This document shows positions 37,756 through 48,277 of a stretch of 64,000 nt of DNA, piece after piece (position 1 is the stretch's first letter; each line of letters starts with the position of its first letter). A program made the translations under genes and the position numbers. The stretch covers positions 31,475-95,474 of the forward strand of contig NZ_JAJOZU010000006.1 of the NCBI RefSeq assembly GCF_022419205.1. The letters run 5' to 3'. The notes below the pieces were generated by a model that saw only the letters and a program-made list of their open reading frames with translations, was not told where the DNA came from and searched no databases. The DNA comes from Thermomonas alba. GTDB lineage: Bacteria; Pseudomonadota; Gammaproteobacteria; Xanthomonadales; Xanthomonadaceae.

Positions 37756-38532
37756 ATGGGATGGCGTTCCAAGCGGCTGGCCCTGTGCTTTCTTTTGGCC
37801 GTCTTGTTTTTCGCGCCGCCTTCCATGGCGGGCTCCGATAAAGGGGTGGCCGCCTACGGGGGCGATTACGCAAAGGCCTACAGGGAGTTGCGGCCGCGTG
37901 CAGAACAGGGAGATGCCGCCGCGCAGAAAAGCCTTGGTTGGATGTACGAGAACGGCCTTGGCGTGGCGGGGGACGATGCCGAGGCGGCGAAATGGCATCG
38001 CAAGGCGGCCGAGCAGGGGGATGCTGCTGCGCAAAACAATCTCGGTTGGATGTATGCGAACGGCTGGGGCGTGGCGCGGGACGATGCCGAGGCGGTGCAG
38101 TGGTATCGCAAGGCGGCCGAGCAGGGATATGCCGCCGCGCAAAACAATCTCGGTTGGATGTATGCGAACGGCCGAGGCGTGCCGCGGGATGATGCCGAGG
38201 CGGTGCGGTGGTATCGCAAGGCCGCCGAGCAGGGGGATGCCATGGCGCAATACAACCTCGGCAGGATGTATGAGTCCGGCCAGGGCGTCGACGAGGATAA
38301 GATGCTGGCCTATGCGCTATACAACCTTGCAGTGGCGAATAATCCCTTCAAGGAAAAAACGTTCCCAGCCGATCGTGACCGCTTGGCGAAAACCTTGAGC
38401 CGTGCCGAACTACTCGAAGGGCAGGCGCTCACGCGCGAGCTGGGCAAGCCGGGCAATCTCGCCAAGGTGCTGGCGGAGCGCATGACCAACGCGAGCAAGG
38501 AGGCTGCGCGGCAAACGGCTGACGGTCCGTAG
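37756..38532 (+). CDS. Exported Sel1-repeat protein
   Basis: 258 residues: signal peptide (1-24, ending APPSMAG), four Sel1/TPR-like 36-residue repeats (about 50-195; AEQGDAAAQNNLGWMYANG pattern) and a short helical tail. The middle repeats share runs of identical DNA more than 30 bp long, so they were duplicated recently or are kept uniform by conversion. Start 37756 has GGGAGGGGGG in front; an upstream in-frame Met at 37717 is less likely. Sel1 proteins often scaffold envelope or secretion partners; the partner here is unknown. Confidence 0.8.
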   Translation: MGWRSKRLALCFLLAVLFFAPPSMAGSDKGVAAYGGDYAKAYRELRPRAEQGDAAAQKSLGWMYENGLGVAGDDAEAAKWHRKAAEQGDAAAQNNLGWMYANGWGVARDDAEAVQWYRKAAEQGYAAAQNNLGWMYANGRGVPRDDAEAVRWYRKAAEQGDAMAQYNLGRMYESGQGVDEDKMLAYALYNLAVANNPFKEKTFPADRDRLAKTLSRAELLEGQALTRELGKPGNLAKVLAERMTNASKEAARQTADGP

Positions 38533-38766
38533 CGACTGGCGGCGTACCGAAGCAGCTGGCTGCCCTTGTTCTGCAAGCCGGCGACCCCATGTTCACTCGC
38601 ACCTGCCAAGGCGCGTAGGCACCGGCACGCCTGCGAAACAAGTCCATGATGTCGTGGGTCAGCCGATGCCCTGCCAATCATGGCAGGCTCGACGAATCGG
38701 TGGCAGATCAATGCCATCATCCCCCAGCTTGACACGTCGACGGCTAAAGAAAACGAGGATGCCCTG

Positions 38767-40626
38767 ATGCCGCGCATGCAAAAGAAAGATCAGTGGAACG
38801 CGGGATATTGGATCGTTGCGGCCCTGCTGATGTTGATGTTGCAGGGGTATTGGCAGACCGCCAAAACCATCGAGCCGGTGCCTTATAGCGAGTTCGAAAA
38901 GGCGCTGGCAGAAAAGCGCGTGGCTGAAGTGCTGGTGACGGATCACACGCTGACCGGGCGTCTGAAGTCACCGGATAGTCACGGCAAGACCGCGATCGTC
39001 GCAACCCGGGTCGAGCCCGATCTGGCCGAGCGCTTGTCCAGATATGGTGTGCCCTATGCGCGAGTGGTGGAGAGCACCTGGTGGCGTGACCTGCTGTCAT
39101 GGATCCTGCCGGCGGTGGCTTTCTTCGGTGTCTGGTTTTTCTTGTTTCGGCGTCTGGCCGAGAAGCAAGGAATGGGAGGGTATCTGAGTATTGGCAAGAG
39201 CCGCGCCAAGGTGTTCGTGGAGAAAAACACCGGCGTGACGTTTGCCGATGTGGCAGGCGTCGATGAGGCCAAGGCGGAGTTGGTCGAGATCGTCCAGTTC
39301 CTGAAGAGCCCGCAGGACTATGGGCGTCTGGGCGCGCGGATTCCCAAAGGCGTGCTACTGGTAGGGCCGCCGGGTACCGGCAAGACGTTGCTGGCCAAGG
39401 CCGTGGCTGGAGAAGCAGGGGTGCCGTTCTTCTCCATTTCAGGTTCAGAGTTCGTCGAGATGTTCGTCGGTGTGGGTGCGGCGCGGGTGCGCGACCTGTT
39501 CGAGCAGGCACGCACTCAGGCGCCGGCCATCATCTTCATCGACGAATTGGATGCGCTCGGCCGCGCGCGCGGCGCAGGTGGGCTGATCGGCGGCCATGAT
39601 GAGCGCGAGCAGACGCTCAATCAGCTCCTCACCGAGATGGATGGTTTCGACTCCTCGGTGGGGCTGATCATTCTTGCCGCCACCAACCGGCCGGAGATCC
39701 TCGACCAGGCGCTGCTTCGCGCCGGCCGCTTCGATCGCCAGGTACTGGTGGACCGACCCGACAAGAAAGGTCGCCTCGACATCCTCAAGGTACATGTCAG
39801 AAAGATCGTGCTCGCTCCGGATGTCGATCTCGAGCAAGTGGCAGCGTTGACGACCGGTTTTTCCGGCGCCGATCTGGCCAACTTGGTCAACGAGGCGGCG
39901 CTGGCCGCAACCCGGCGTCGGGCGCAGGCCGTAGAACTGCAGGATTTCACCGCGGCCATCGAGCGCATCGTGGCCGGACTCGAAAAGAAGAGCCGCGTGC
40001 TCAATCCGAGAGAACGCGAGACCGTGGCCTATCACGAAATGGGCCACGCGCTGGTGGCGTTGGCGCTTCCAGGCGCCGACCCTGTGCATAAGATCTCGAT
40101 CATCCCACGCGGCATTGGCGCGCTCGGCTACACGCTGCAGCGTCCGACCGAAGACCGCTTTCTGATGACGCGGGCCGAACTTGAACACAAGATCGCGGTG
40201 CTGCTGGGTGGGCGCGCGGCCGAGAAGCTGGTGTTCGGGGAACTATCCACCGGCGCCGCCGATGATCTGGCGCGTGCCACCGACATCGCGCGCGACATGG
40301 TCACCCGCTTCGGCATGGTTGACGCATTGGGCTATGTCGCTTTCGAGGCGCAGCGCCCTCGCTTTCTCGACGTGCCGGAGTTGACGCAGGGAGGTTGCCG
40401 GGTCGCTGAATCGACCCAGGCGCGTATCGACCAGGCCATCCGCGACATCGTAATGAACGGGTTCGATCGCGCGTTCCGGATTCTCGAGCGCAACCGCGAT
40501 GTATTGGAACGCTGCGCGCGCGAGCTGTTGGCGCGAGAGACTCTCGCAGAAGAGGACATTCGGCAACTGACCAAAACCCTTGAGCGCGAAGTCCAGCCCA
40601 TGCCGTCCACATTCGCAGGTGGATGA
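38767..40626 (+). CDS. ftsH: FtsH-family AAA+ zinc protease, island type (FtsH_GI-like)
   Basis: 619 residues. Two membrane helices (about 12-30 and 103-127) flank a periplasmic loop. The AAA+ domain has [19 protein letters not shown] and the [23 protein letters not shown]. The protease domain has the zinc motif HEMGH and the downstream third-ligand region [11 protein letters not shown]. This is a membrane-anchored protease for misfolded proteins. Start chosen at 38767 with GAGGAT upstream. Its immediate partners are kefB and psiE, the trio found in transmissible heat-resistance/TLQ islands, so it is probably an accessory copy rather than the housekeeping ftsH. Confidence 0.9.
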   Translation: MPRMQKKDQWNAGYWIVAALLMLMLQGYWQTAKTIEPVPYSEFEKALAEKRVAEVLVTDHTLTGRLKSPDSHGKTAIVATRVEPDLAERLSRYGVPYARVVESTWWRDLLSWILPAVAFFGVWFFLFRRLAEKQGMGGYLSIGKSRAKVFVEKNTGVTFADVAGVDEAKAELVEIVQFLKSPQDYGRLGARIPKGVLLVGPPGTGKTLLAKAVAGEAGVPFFSISGSEFVEMFVGVGAARVRDLFEQARTQAPAIIFIDELDALGRARGAGGLIGGHDEREQTLNQLLTEMDGFDSSVGLIILAATNRPEILDQALLRAGRFDRQVLVDRPDKKGRLDILKVHVRKIVLAPDVDLEQVAALTTGFSGADLANLVNEAALAATRRRAQAVELQDFTAAIERIVAGLEKKSRVLNPRERETVAYHEMGHALVALALPGADPVHKISIIPRGIGALGYTLQRPTEDRFLMTRAELEHKIAVLLGGRAAEKLVFGELSTGAADDLARATDIARDMVTRFGMVDALGYVAFEAQRPRFLDVPELTQGGCRVAESTQARIDQAIRDIVMNGFDRAFRILERNRDVLERCARELLARETLAEEDIRQLTKTLEREVQPMPSTFAGG

Positions 40627-40629
40627 GCA

Positions 40630-42336
40630 ATGCAGGACTTGCTTGCAACGACTCTGACTTTGCTGGCGGCGTGCAGTCTGGCCGCGGTGCTGGCATACAA
40701 GCTGAAAGCGCCGACCTTGCTCGGATATCTGGTGATCGGCGCTGTGCTTGGGCCTTCGGTCACGGCCTTGGTCGTTCCTGGGCCAGCGCTGAACTTCTTA
40801 TCCGAGCTCGGCGTGGCGTTGCTGCTGTTCATGGTCGGGCTGGAGTTTTCTCTTTCCCACTTCTGGCTCACGCGTAAGACCGTGCTGGTGGCCGGGGCGC
40901 TGCAAATGTTCCTGGTAGCAACGCCGGTGGCGATGGCCTTGATGTGGCTGGGGCTGGCGCCTACCAGTGCCGCATTGCTGGGTGCGGCAACCGCGATGTC
41001 TTCCACTGCGCTGGTCAGCCGGCAGCTGTCCGATCAGGGCGAACTGACAACCCGCCACGGGCGCAGTGCGATCGCCGTCCTGGTGTTTCAGGATCTCGCC
41101 AGCGTGCCGCTGCTGGCGCTGTTGGCGATCTGGGCGCGTGGAGGCTCGCCCAGGATCGATAGCGTGCTGCTGGAGGTGGGAGGCGTGCTGCTGCTGTTTG
41201 CTGTTTCCGCGATCGCCTCGCGCCGCCTGTTGCATCGGCTGTTGGCCTGGGTGGCACGTCAGGGGCATGAAGAATCCTTCGTGCTGGTCTCGCTTTTTGT
41301 GGTGGTGGCGGCGGCCGCAGCGGCGCACATGCTCGGCGTGTCGGCCGCGCTTGGCGCATTTCTCGCCGGGATGGTGTTGGGCGAAAGCGACTTCCGTCAC
41401 CACATGGAAGATCACCTCAAGCCCTTTCGCGACGTGCTGTCGTGCCTGTTCTTCGTGACCATCGGCCTGCAACTGGATGTGGCGCAGGTCGTCTCTGCCC
41501 CTCTTTCGGTGCTTGCCTGGCTGCTGGTGCTGGTGCCGATCAAGATCATCCTCAACTTTCTGGCGCTGCGCGTCAGCCGGCTGTCGACGCTCGACGCCGT
41601 TCGTACCGGCATCGTGCTTGGACACGGTGGTGAGTTTGCGCTGCTGCTATTGGGGATGATTCTGCAGCAACACTTGATCGCGCCAGCGGTGGTCCAACCG
41701 ATGCTGGTCGCATTGGTATCGAGCATGGCATTGGCTCCGGTGTTGATTCGCCATCACGAGCAGCTGGCAGCTGCGTTCGGTTTTTCGCGCATGCTCACGC
41801 CGCCGCCCCAGGCTGAAGAAGGCGAGGTGGCCGCACAGGCGCGTGCCTTGCGTGGTCATGTCATCGTCTGTGGTGCCGGTGAACTTGGCGTGCTGGTCAG
41901 CCAGGCGCTGAAGCTGGCTGGCGTCGAGCATCTGCTGCTGGAGTCGGACCGGCAGAAGGTCGAGGGCGCGTGTGCGGCGGGTGCGCCGGTGATCTACGGT
42001 GATGCAAGCCGGCCCTCCACGCTGATGGCTGCCGGTGTGATTCATGCACGTCTGGTGGTCGTCACGTTTTCCGACCCGCAACCGGCTCTGCGCATCGCGC
42101 ATGCGGTTTACGCGCATCATCCCGACGTGCCGGTGCTGATCGCCTGCCGCAGCGCGGCCGAAGCCAAAGCGTTGTGTGCAGTTCCGAATGTACGCGCCTA
42201 TCAAACGTCGTTTGCGGCGGCGCTATGGCTGGCGGAGCGGGTATTGCTACTCGGAGGGGTGCCCGCTGCGCGGGTCGATGCCGCTCTCGGCGAAATGCAG
42301 CGGAACGCCGGTGAGTCCTGTCGTGAAAGGAGCTAA
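40630..42336 (+). CDS. kefB: Kef-type cation/proton antiporter with TrkA-N domain
   Basis: 568 residues: about 12 membrane segments of a CPA2 exchanger (residues 1-390, LLGAATAMSSTALVSRQLSD; LGAFLAGMVLGESDFRHHMEDHLKPF) and a C-terminal Rossmann TrkA-N domain (about 412-545, HVIVCGAGELGVLVSQALKLAG). Expected to exchange K+ or Na+ for H+ under NAD(H) or thiol control. The start is 3 bp after the ftsH stop, so the two are cotranscribed. Confidence 0.88.
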   Translation: MQDLLATTLTLLAACSLAAVLAYKLKAPTLLGYLVIGAVLGPSVTALVVPGPALNFLSELGVALLLFMVGLEFSLSHFWLTRKTVLVAGALQMFLVATPVAMALMWLGLAPTSAALLGAATAMSSTALVSRQLSDQGELTTRHGRSAIAVLVFQDLASVPLLALLAIWARGGSPRIDSVLLEVGGVLLLFAVSAIASRRLLHRLLAWVARQGHEESFVLVSLFVVVAAAAAAHMLGVSAALGAFLAGMVLGESDFRHHMEDHLKPFRDVLSCLFFVTIGLQLDVAQVVSAPLSVLAWLLVLVPIKIILNFLALRVSRLSTLDAVRTGIVLGHGGEFALLLLGMILQQHLIAPAVVQPMLVALVSSMALAPVLIRHHEQLAAAFGFSRMLTPPPQAEEGEVAAQARALRGHVIVCGAGELGVLVSQALKLAGVEHLLLESDRQKVEGACAAGAPVIYGDASRPSTLMAAGVIHARLVVVTFSDPQPALRIAHAVYAHHPDVPVLIACRSAAEAKALCAVPNVRAYQTSFAAALWLAERVLLLGGVPAARVDAALGEMQRNAGESCRERS

Positions 42337-42342
42337 TGATCG

Positions 42343-42840
42343 ATGAAGCCTGCGCGCAACTCCGCGTTTCAATCATTTCGTGACCAGTGGGCGATCATGG
42401 GGTTCTATGAGCGCTTCGAGCAGGTCATCGCCCTGATCCTGTCGGCAGTGATCGCGTTGATCATCGTGGTCTCGCTGATTCAGCTAATCTCCATCGTCTT
42501 TACGCTTTTGCTGGCCGATGCCTTCAGCCCGCTCGATCACAAGGTGTTCCAGAACGTATTCGGCATGATCATGACGCTGCTGATCGCGATGGAGTTCAAG
42601 CACTCCATCGTGCGCGTGGCTTTGCGACGGGATAGCATCATTCAGGTCAAGACCGTGATTCTGATCGGCCTGATCGCGCTGTCGCGTAAGTTCGTGATTC
42701 TCGATCCAGAGGCGAGCCCAGGCAAAATCGCGGCGCTGGCGGGCGCTACCCTGGCTCTGGGCGCGACTTATTGGCTGCTGCGTGAACGCGACGATCGGCT
42801 GAACGCGAGCGTCGGCCGCGAGAGGGACGACGCGAGCTGA
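42343..42840 (+). CDS. psiE: PsiE-family membrane protein
   Basis: 165 residues with four predicted membrane helices and the PsiE core (YERFEQVIALILSAVIALII; FGMIMTLLIAMEFKHSI; VILIGLIALSRKFVILD). PsiE-type proteins are phosphate-starvation inducible, function unknown, and occur as the last gene of heat-resistance islands next to kefB. It begins 6 bp after kefB and ends 13 bp from lipA, convergent. Confidence 0.87.
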   Translation: MKPARNSAFQSFRDQWAIMGFYERFEQVIALILSAVIALIIVVSLIQLISIVFTLLLADAFSPLDHKVFQNVFGMIMTLLIAMEFKHSIVRVALRRDSIIQVKTVILIGLIALSRKFVILDPEASPGKIAALAGATLALGATYWLLRERDDRLNASVGRERDDAS

Positions 42841-42852
42841 CCGCGCGGGGCA

Positions 42853-43830
42853 TCACAGGCCCAGATTGTTGCCTTCGAGCACCCGTTCGGCGCGGTAGCT
42901 GGAGCGCACCAGCGCGCCCGCGACGGCCTCGCGGAAGCCTTTGGACAGCGCCAGCTCGCGGTAGGCCCGGAACTCGTCTGGAGTGACGAAGCGCTGCACC
43001 GGCAGGTGGTGCTTGCTGGGGCGCATGTACTGACCGAGGGTGACGATGTCCACGTTGGCCGCGCGCATGTCATCCAGCGCCTGCTCGATCTCCGCATCGG
43101 TCTCGCCCAGGCCCAGCATCAGGCTGGTCTTGGTGAGGGTGTCGGGCGCGTGGCGCTTGGCGAAGGCCAGCACGTCCAGGGTCTGCTGGTAGCCGGCGCG
43201 CGGATCGCGCACCGTGTGGGTGAGCCGCTCGACCGTCTCCAGGTTCTGCGCGAACACCGCAAGGCCCGCGTCCAGTACGGTCGCCACGTGATCGGTATTG
43301 CCGGAGAAGTCGGGCGTCAGCGCCTCTACCGCGGTGTCCGGGCAGCGTGCGTGGATGGCGCGGATGCAGGCGGCGTAGTGGCCGGCGCCGCCATCGGGCA
43401 GATCGTCGCGATCCACCGAGGTCAGCACCACGTACTTCAGGCCCATCAGGGCGACTGCCTCGGCCACGTGCGCGGGCTCCTGCGGATCCAGCCAGCCGCG
43501 CGGATTGCCGGTGGCCACCGCGCAGAACTTGCAGGCGCGGGTGCACACCGCGCCCATCACCATCAGGGTGGCGGTGCCGCTGCTCCAGCATTCGGCGATG
43601 TTGGGGCAGCGCGATTCGGCGCAGACGGTATTCAGGCGGTGCCGCCGCACGATCTCCTGCACCGATTCATACGCCGCGCCGCTGGGCAGCTTGATCCGCA
43701 GCCACGGCGGCTTGCGGTCCACGTCGGGGATGCTGCTGTTGGCATTGGGCTTGATGCCGCTCTTGATCGCGCGGGTGCCCTGGGGCGTGATGTATTTGCT
43801 GCCGTCGGGGATGTGCGGTTGGCTGGACAT
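42853..43830 (-). CDS. lipA: Lipoyl synthase
   Basis: Radical-SAM enzyme inserting sulfur into octanoyl-protein. 325 residues. Auxiliary cluster motif [12 protein letters not shown], radical-SAM CTRACKFC and the C-terminal VRSSYRAE are all present. The start at 43830 ([10 protein letters not shown]) is normal; the frame stays open far upstream only because it crosses pyrF. No lipB is adjacent, which is less usual. Confidence 0.96.
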   Translation of the reverse strand: MSSQPHIPDGSKYITPQGTRAIKSGIKPNANSSIPDVDRKPPWLRIKLPSGAAYESVQEIVRRHRLNTVCAESRCPNIAECWSSGTATLMVMGAVCTRACKFCAVATGNPRGWLDPQEPAHVAEAVALMGLKYVVLTSVDRDDLPDGGAGHYAACIRAIHARCPDTAVEALTPDFSGNTDHVATVLDAGLAVFAQNLETVERLTHTVRDPRAGYQQTLDVLAFAKRHAPDTLTKTSLMLGLGETDAEIEQALDDMRAANVDIVTLGQYMRPSKHHLPVQRFVTPDEFRAYRELALSKGFREAVAGALVRSSYRAERVLEGNNLGL

Positions 43831-43853
43831 GGGGGTTCCCGTGGCGGCGCCGG

Positions 43854-44669
43854 TCAGCGCCAGCGGTTGATTGTATCGCGCAGCTCGCGCGCGGCCTGCG
43901 CGGCGGCTTCGGCGTAGCCCTCGCCGGAGGCGGCGTACAGAATGCCGCGCGAGGAGTTGATCATCAGCCCGCTGCCGTCGGGGGTCTTGCCGTTGCGCAC
44001 CACGGCCTCGACGTCGCCGCCCTGCGCGCCGACGCCCGGAATGAGTAGCGGCATGTCGCCGACGATCTCGCGGATCACCTTCAGTTCTTGCGGAAAGGTC
44101 GCCCCGACTACCAGCGCGCAGTTGCCGTCGGCATTCCACTCGCGGGCGATGGTGCGCGCGATGTGCTGATACAGCGGCACGCCGTCCACCGGCAGTTCCT
44201 GGAAGTCGCGCGCGCCCGGGTTGGAGGTGTGGCAAAGAAAGATGCAGCCGCGGTCGTTGTACTGCAGGAACGGCTGCGCGGAGTCGCGGCCCATGTACGG
44301 GTTCAGGGTCACCGCGTCGGCGCCGAAGCGTTCGAAGGCTTCGCAGGCGTACTGCTGCGCAGTGCTGCCGATGTCGCCGCGCTTGGCGTCGAGGATCACC
44401 GGGATCTCCGGGTGTTCGGCGTTGATGTGTGCGATCAGGCGCTGCAGCTGCGCCTCGCCGCCGTTGTGGGCGGCGAAGTAGGCGATCTGCGGCTTGAACG
44501 CGCAGGCGAACTCGGCAGTGGCATCCGCGATGTCGCGGCAGAAGGAGAACAGCGCATCCGGGTCGTCCACGAAGCGGTCCGGGAATCGCGCTGGATCGGG
44601 GTCGAGGCCGACGCAGAGCAGAGTGTCGGCCTCGCGCCAGCGGGTGCGCAGCTTGTCGATGAAGCCCAT
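43854..44669 (-). CDS. pyrF: Orotidine 5'-phosphate decarboxylase (type 2)
   Basis: 271 residues, the longer type found in Xanthomonas and actinobacteria. Catalytic-site [15 protein letters not shown], substrate strands [13 protein letters not shown] and [13 protein letters not shown], and [12 protein letters not shown] are visible. Converts OMP to UMP. Lies between lipA and ettA on the same strand. Confidence 0.94.
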   Translation of the reverse strand: MGFIDKLRTRWREADTLLCVGLDPDPARFPDRFVDDPDALFSFCRDIADATAEFACAFKPQIAYFAAHNGGEAQLQRLIAHINAEHPEIPVILDAKRGDIGSTAQQYACEAFERFGADAVTLNPYMGRDSAQPFLQYNDRGCIFLCHTSNPGARDFQELPVDGVPLYQHIARTIAREWNADGNCALVVGATFPQELKVIREIVGDMPLLIPGVGAQGGDVEAVVRNGKTPDGSGLMINSSRGILYAASGEGYAEAAAQAARELRDTINRWR

Positions 44670-44690
44670 GGTGCCCTCCTGTCGATGCGA

Positions 44691-44716
44691 GGGCGCCCAC
44701 GTTGCCGTGGGCGCCC
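44691..44716 (-). terminator. Perfect hairpin between ettA and pyrF
   Basis: An 11-bp perfect stem GGGCGCCCACG/CGTGGGCGCCC with a 4-base loop, in the 52-bp spacer just after the ettA stop. There is no T run, so it may be a Rho-associated or RNA-stabilising structure rather than a true intrinsic terminator. Confidence 0.4.
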
Positions 44717-44721
44717 CGATG

Positions 44722-46386
44722 TCACTTCAGCGCCTTGAAGCGCAGCCGCTTCGGGCCGGCATCCTCACCCAGGCGGCGCTTCTTGTCTTCCTCGTATTCG
44801 CGGTAGTTGCCCTGGAAGAACTCCACGTGTGAATCGCCCTCGAAGGCGAGGATGTGGGTGGCGATGCGGTCCAGGAACCAGCGGTCGTGGCTGATCACGA
44901 AAGCATTGCCGGGGAACTCCAGCAGGGCGTCTTCCAGCGCACGCAGCGTTTCCACGTCGAGGTCGTTGGAAGGCTCGTCGAGCAGCAGCACGTTGCCGCC
45001 CTGCAGCAGGGTCTTGGCCAAGTGCAGCCGGCCGCGCTCGCCGCCGGACAGTGTACCGACCAGCTTTTGTTGGTCCGGCCCCTTGAAGTTGAAGCGGCCG
45101 ATGTAGGCGCGCGACTGGATTTCGATCCCGTTGATGTTGAGGATGTCCAGCCCGCCGGAGACTTCCTGGAACACGGTGTTGTTCGGGTTCAGCGCGCCGC
45201 GGCTCTGGTCCACGTAGGCCAGGTTCACGGTCGGCCCGATCAGGATTTCACCGGAATCCGGCTTTTCCTGTCCGGTGATCATCTTGAACAGGGTGGACTT
45301 GCCGGCGCCGTTCGGGCCGATGATGCCGACGATCGCGCCCGGCGGCACGATGAAGGACAGATCGTCGATCAGCAGGCGGTCGCCGAAGCGCTTGGAGACG
45401 TGGCGGAACTCGATCACGTTGTTGCCCAGGCGCTCGCCCGGCGGGATGAAGATTTCGTTGGTCTCGTTGCGCTTCTGGTATTCGATCGACTGCAGTTCCT
45501 CCAGTCGCGCCAGGCGCGCCTTGCCCTTGCTGCGCCCGCCCTTGGCGTTCTGGCGCGCCCATTCCAGCTCCCTTTGGATCGCCTTCTGGCGCGCCTTCTC
45601 CTGGTTTTCTTCCTGCTTCAGCCGCTCTTCCTTCTGCACCAGCCACTCGGTGTAGTTGCCCTTCCACGGGATCCCGCGGCCGCGGTCGAGCTCCAGGATC
45701 CATTCGGCGGCGTTGTCGAGGAAATAGCGGTCGTGGGTCACGGCCACCACGGTGCCGGGATAGCGTTGCAGGAACTGCTCCAGCCACTCCACCGACTCGG
45801 CGTCCAGGTGGTTGGTGGGTTCGTCCAGCAGCAGCATGTCGGGCTTCTGCAGCAGCAGGCGGCACAGCGCCACGCGGCGTTTCTCGCCGCCGGAGAGGGT
45901 GGCGATCTTGGCATCCCACGGTGGCAGGCGCAGCGCGTCGGCGGCGACTTCCAGCTGCTGCTCGAGGGTGTGCGCATCGCCCGAGGCGAGGATCGCCTCC
46001 AGCCGCTCCTGCTCCTTGGCGAGCGCATCGAAATCGGCGTCCGGTTCGGCGTAGGCGGCATAGACGCGCTCCAACTCGGCTTGCGCCTGCAGGATTTCAC
46101 CGACGCCTTCCTCCACCGCCTGGCGCACGGTGTGCTCGGGGTTCAGCTCCGGCTCCTGCGGCAGGTAGCCGACCTTGATGCCCGGCTGCGGACGCGCTTC
46201 GCCCTCGAAGTCGGTGTCCACCCCGGCCATGATCCTGAGCACGGTGGACTTGCCGGCGCCATTGAGGCCGAGCAGGCCGATCTTCGCGCCCGGGAAGAAC
46301 GACAGCGAGATGTCCTTGATGATCTGCCGCTTGGGCGGCACCACCTTGGACACCCGGTTCATGGTGTAGATGTATTGCGAGGACAT
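44722..46386 (-). CDS. ettA: Energy-dependent translational throttle protein (ABC-F)
   Basis: 554 residues, no membrane domain. Two ABC domains have [11 protein letters not shown] and [23 protein letters not shown] and [12 protein letters not shown] signatures, and [10 protein letters not shown] and [11 protein letters not shown] short arm insertion is in the first ABC domain and a linker ([20 protein letters not shown]) is between the two. EttA binds the ribosomal E site and couples translation start to ATP/ADP ratio. Confidence 0.95.
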   Translation of the reverse strand: MSSQYIYTMNRVSKVVPPKRQIIKDISLSFFPGAKIGLLGLNGAGKSTVLRIMAGVDTDFEGEARPQPGIKVGYLPQEPELNPEHTVRQAVEEGVGEILQAQAELERVYAAYAEPDADFDALAKEQERLEAILASGDAHTLEQQLEVAADALRLPPWDAKIATLSGGEKRRVALCRLLLQKPDMLLLDEPTNHLDAESVEWLEQFLQRYPGTVVAVTHDRYFLDNAAEWILELDRGRGIPWKGNYTEWLVQKEERLKQEENQEKARQKAIQRELEWARQNAKGGRSKGKARLARLEELQSIEYQKRNETNEIFIPPGERLGNNVIEFRHVSKRFGDRLLIDDLSFIVPPGAIVGIIGPNGAGKSTLFKMITGQEKPDSGEILIGPTVNLAYVDQSRGALNPNNTVFQEVSGGLDILNINGIEIQSRAYIGRFNFKGPDQQKLVGTLSGGERGRLHLAKTLLQGGNVLLLDEPSNDLDVETLRALEDALLEFPGNAFVISHDRWFLDRIATHILAFEGDSHVEFFQGNYREYEEDKKRRLGEDAGPKRLRFKALK

Positions 46387-46458
46387 GCGAAAAGTCTCCG
46401 TGAGCGCGCCCGTGCCTGCGCACTTGGCGCGGGCGGCGGCGAGGATGGGGATGTGAGG

Positions 46459-46464
46459 ATTATA
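46459..46464 (-). promoter_or_regulatory. Putative ettA -10 box
   Basis: A consensus TATAAT on the minus strand, 73 bases upstream of the ettA start codon. The -35 position is poor. Confidence 0.4.
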
Positions 46465-46606
46465 CCCGCCGCTCTGCCGCCGCAGCCGCGCCCATTGGCA
46501 AGTGAACCGCGCCTGTCGCCCGCTGCGACGTTGCGGTAAAAACCAGCGTAGATTCAGCCTGCTCCGGCATCATCGGATGCCATATCCACCCGACGAGGAT
46601 CCCTCC

Positions 46607-47035
46607 ATGAAACGCAGCCTGATTGCCCTCGTATCCGCCCCGCTGCTGCTGGCGCTGCTGTCCGGGCCGGCGGCTGCCTTCGGGGGGCACGATCATGATC
46701 GCGATGATCGCGGGGAGAAGCACGAGCATCACGCGCACGACCGGGGCTGGCATCACGGCCCGCCGCGCCGGGTCGAGGTGATCCACGAACGCGAGGTGAT
46801 CTACCGTCCGGCGCCGCCGCGGGTGGTGTATCGCCCGGTTCCGCCTCCGCGCTGGGTTCGCGGCGGCTATTACTATGGCCCTGGCTACGGCCCGACCTAT
46901 GTGGTCGAAGATTGGCGCTACTACCAGCTGCCGCCGCCGCCGCGCGGCTATTACTGGCGGCGCAGCGATGCCGGCGATTTCCTGCTGGTGGCGGCGGCCA
47001 CCGGGATCATCGCCGACCTCATCCTGCATCACTGA
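46607..47035 (+). CDS. RcnB-family periplasmic protein
   Basis: 142 residues. Signal peptide (1-24), a His/Asp/Arg-rich middle (HDHDRDDRGEKHEHHAHDRG), a Pro/Tyr stretch (YRPAPPRVVYRPVPPPRW) and an RcnB-like C terminus (YYQLPPPPRGYYWRRSDAGD then a short hydrophobic helix). RcnB proteins are linked to nickel/cobalt homeostasis; metal binding by the His-rich part is plausible. GAGGA precedes the ATG and a strong terminator follows the stop. Confidence 0.75.
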   Translation: MKRSLIALVSAPLLLALLSGPAAAFGGHDHDRDDRGEKHEHHAHDRGWHHGPPRRVEVIHEREVIYRPAPPRVVYRPVPPPRWVRGGYYYGPGYGPTYVVEDWRYYQLPPPPRGYYWRRSDAGDFLLVAAATGIIADLILHH

Positions 47036-47057
47036 GCGCCGTCCCCCGGCGTGAACG

Positions 47058-47088
47058 CGAAGGCGCCTGCGGGCGCCTTCGTTTTTTT
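47058..47088 (+). terminator. Intrinsic terminator of the rcnB-like gene
   Basis: Perfect 10-bp stem CGAAGGCGCC / GGCGCCTTCG with loop TGCG, followed by seven Ts (47082-47088). Textbook rho-independent terminator. Confidence 0.9.
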
Positions 47089-47128
47089 GGTGGCCCCGCC
47101 TGGGCCGGCTACCCGCCAGGCAGGGCCA

Positions 47129-48148
47129 TCAGGCCTGCCGCAGCAGCGCCTGCACCAGCAGGCTGCTGGCGGCCACCGCGAACCAGGTGCCCAGCCCCAG
47201 CAGCAGCGGACGCGCGCCGGTGGCCACCATCCGCCGCAGGTCGGCGGACAGCCCGATCGCGGTCAGCGCCAGCACGATCAGGAACTCCGCCGCCAGGTGC
47301 AGCGGCGCGAGCAGCGCCACCGGCACCAGCCCGGCGCTGCGCAGCGCGGAGGCGGCGAGGAAGCCGAGGATGAACCACGGCACGATCCCGCGCAGCTCCG
47401 GGCGGCCGCCGTCGCGGCCGCGCGCGCGCCAGAGCTGCCAGCCGGCCAGCGCCAGGCAGATCGGGATGATCAGGGTGGCACGCGCCAGCTTGACCACGGT
47501 GGCGATGTCGCCGGCGGCATGGCTGTAGTGGTAGCCGGCGGCGACCACCGAGGAGGTGTCGTTGATCGCGGTGCCGGCCCACAGCCCGAAACCGGCGTCG
47601 CTCAGACCCAGCAGGTGGCCCAGCGGCGGAAACAGCAGCACCGCCAGCAGGTTGAACAGGAAGATGGTGGACATCGCCAGCGCGGTGTCGTGCTCGTCCG
47701 GGCGCAGGATCGGCGCCACCGCGGCGATCGCCGAGCCGCCGCAGATCGCGGTGCCCACGCCGATCAGCGTGCCCAGCACGTGGTGCACCTTCAGCAGGCG
47801 CGCCAGTGCCCAGGCGGTCAGGAAGGCCACCGCCAGCGTCACCAGGGTCACCGCGAGCGAGGACAGCCCGGTGTGTACCACCACTCCCAGATCGAGCCCG
47901 AACCCGAGCAGGATCACCGCGGCCTGGAGCAGATATTTGCCGCTGAAGCGGATGCCGGCTGCGGTGTGGGCCGGCAGCGTCAGCGCGTTGCGCACCAGCA
48001 GCCCGAGCACGATCCCCAGCACCGCGCCGCCGACCAGCGGCAGCGCGCGGCCGAGCGCGAACGCCAGCGCGGCCAGCCCGATGCTGAGCGCCAGTCCTGG
48101 CAGCAGGCGGCGGTGGGAAGGCAAAGGCGTGGCGGCAGCGAGGGACAT
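47129..48148 (-). CDS. yeiH: YeiH family putative sulfate exporter / membrane protein
   Basis: 339 residues with about ten hydrophobic segments. Family motifs [52 protein letters not shown] and [14 protein letters not shown] are clear. The family is widely annotated as a sulfate or anion exporter without firm proof. Divergent from glyA. Confidence 0.9.
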   Translation of the reverse strand: MSLAAATPLPSHRRLLPGLALSIGLAALAFALGRALPLVGGAVLGIVLGLLVRNALTLPAHTAAGIRFSGKYLLQAAVILLGFGLDLGVVVHTGLSSLAVTLVTLAVAFLTAWALARLLKVHHVLGTLIGVGTAICGGSAIAAVAPILRPDEHDTALAMSTIFLFNLLAVLLFPPLGHLLGLSDAGFGLWAGTAINDTSSVVAAGYHYSHAAGDIATVVKLARATLIIPICLALAGWQLWRARGRDGGRPELRGIVPWFILGFLAASALRSAGLVPVALLAPLHLAAEFLIVLALTAIGLSADLRRMVATGARPLLLGLGTWFAVAASSLLVQALLRQA

Positions 48149-48238
48149 GGCAGGGAAGGGGTGGCGACGTGTCGCCAGTTTGCATCTTCCAGGCGGACCT
48201 CGGATACCGCGAATGCGCGATCGCGGCCTTCCTGCGGG

Positions 48239-48244
48239 CTACAA
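48239..48244 (+). promoter_or_regulatory. Putative glyA -10 box
   Basis: TACAAT about 34 bases before the glyA start codon. No convincing -35. Confidence 0.35.
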
Positions 48245-48277
48245 TCAGCTGATCCCCACGTCCTACCTGGAGCCCCC

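Noticed and set aside
38720-38766. Sigma-32 heat-shock promoter before ftsH (CTTGACAC)
   Set aside because: There is a -35-like match, but no CCCCAT-type -10 at the right spacing.
38767-40626. Housekeeping ftsH
   Set aside because: The usual ftsJ/rrmJ and folP neighbours are missing and the kefB-psiE partners are typical of island copies; not excluded without the rest of the genome.
42853-44700. LipA as a 615-residue fusion with an upstream domain
   Set aside because: The extra part is a shifted frame of pyrF; lipA has its own normal start at 43830.
47051-48277. N-terminal extension of the glyA frame by about 400 codons
   Set aside because: It is antisense to yeiH, has Arg/Gln-rich shadow composition, and the SHMT family starts at 48278.
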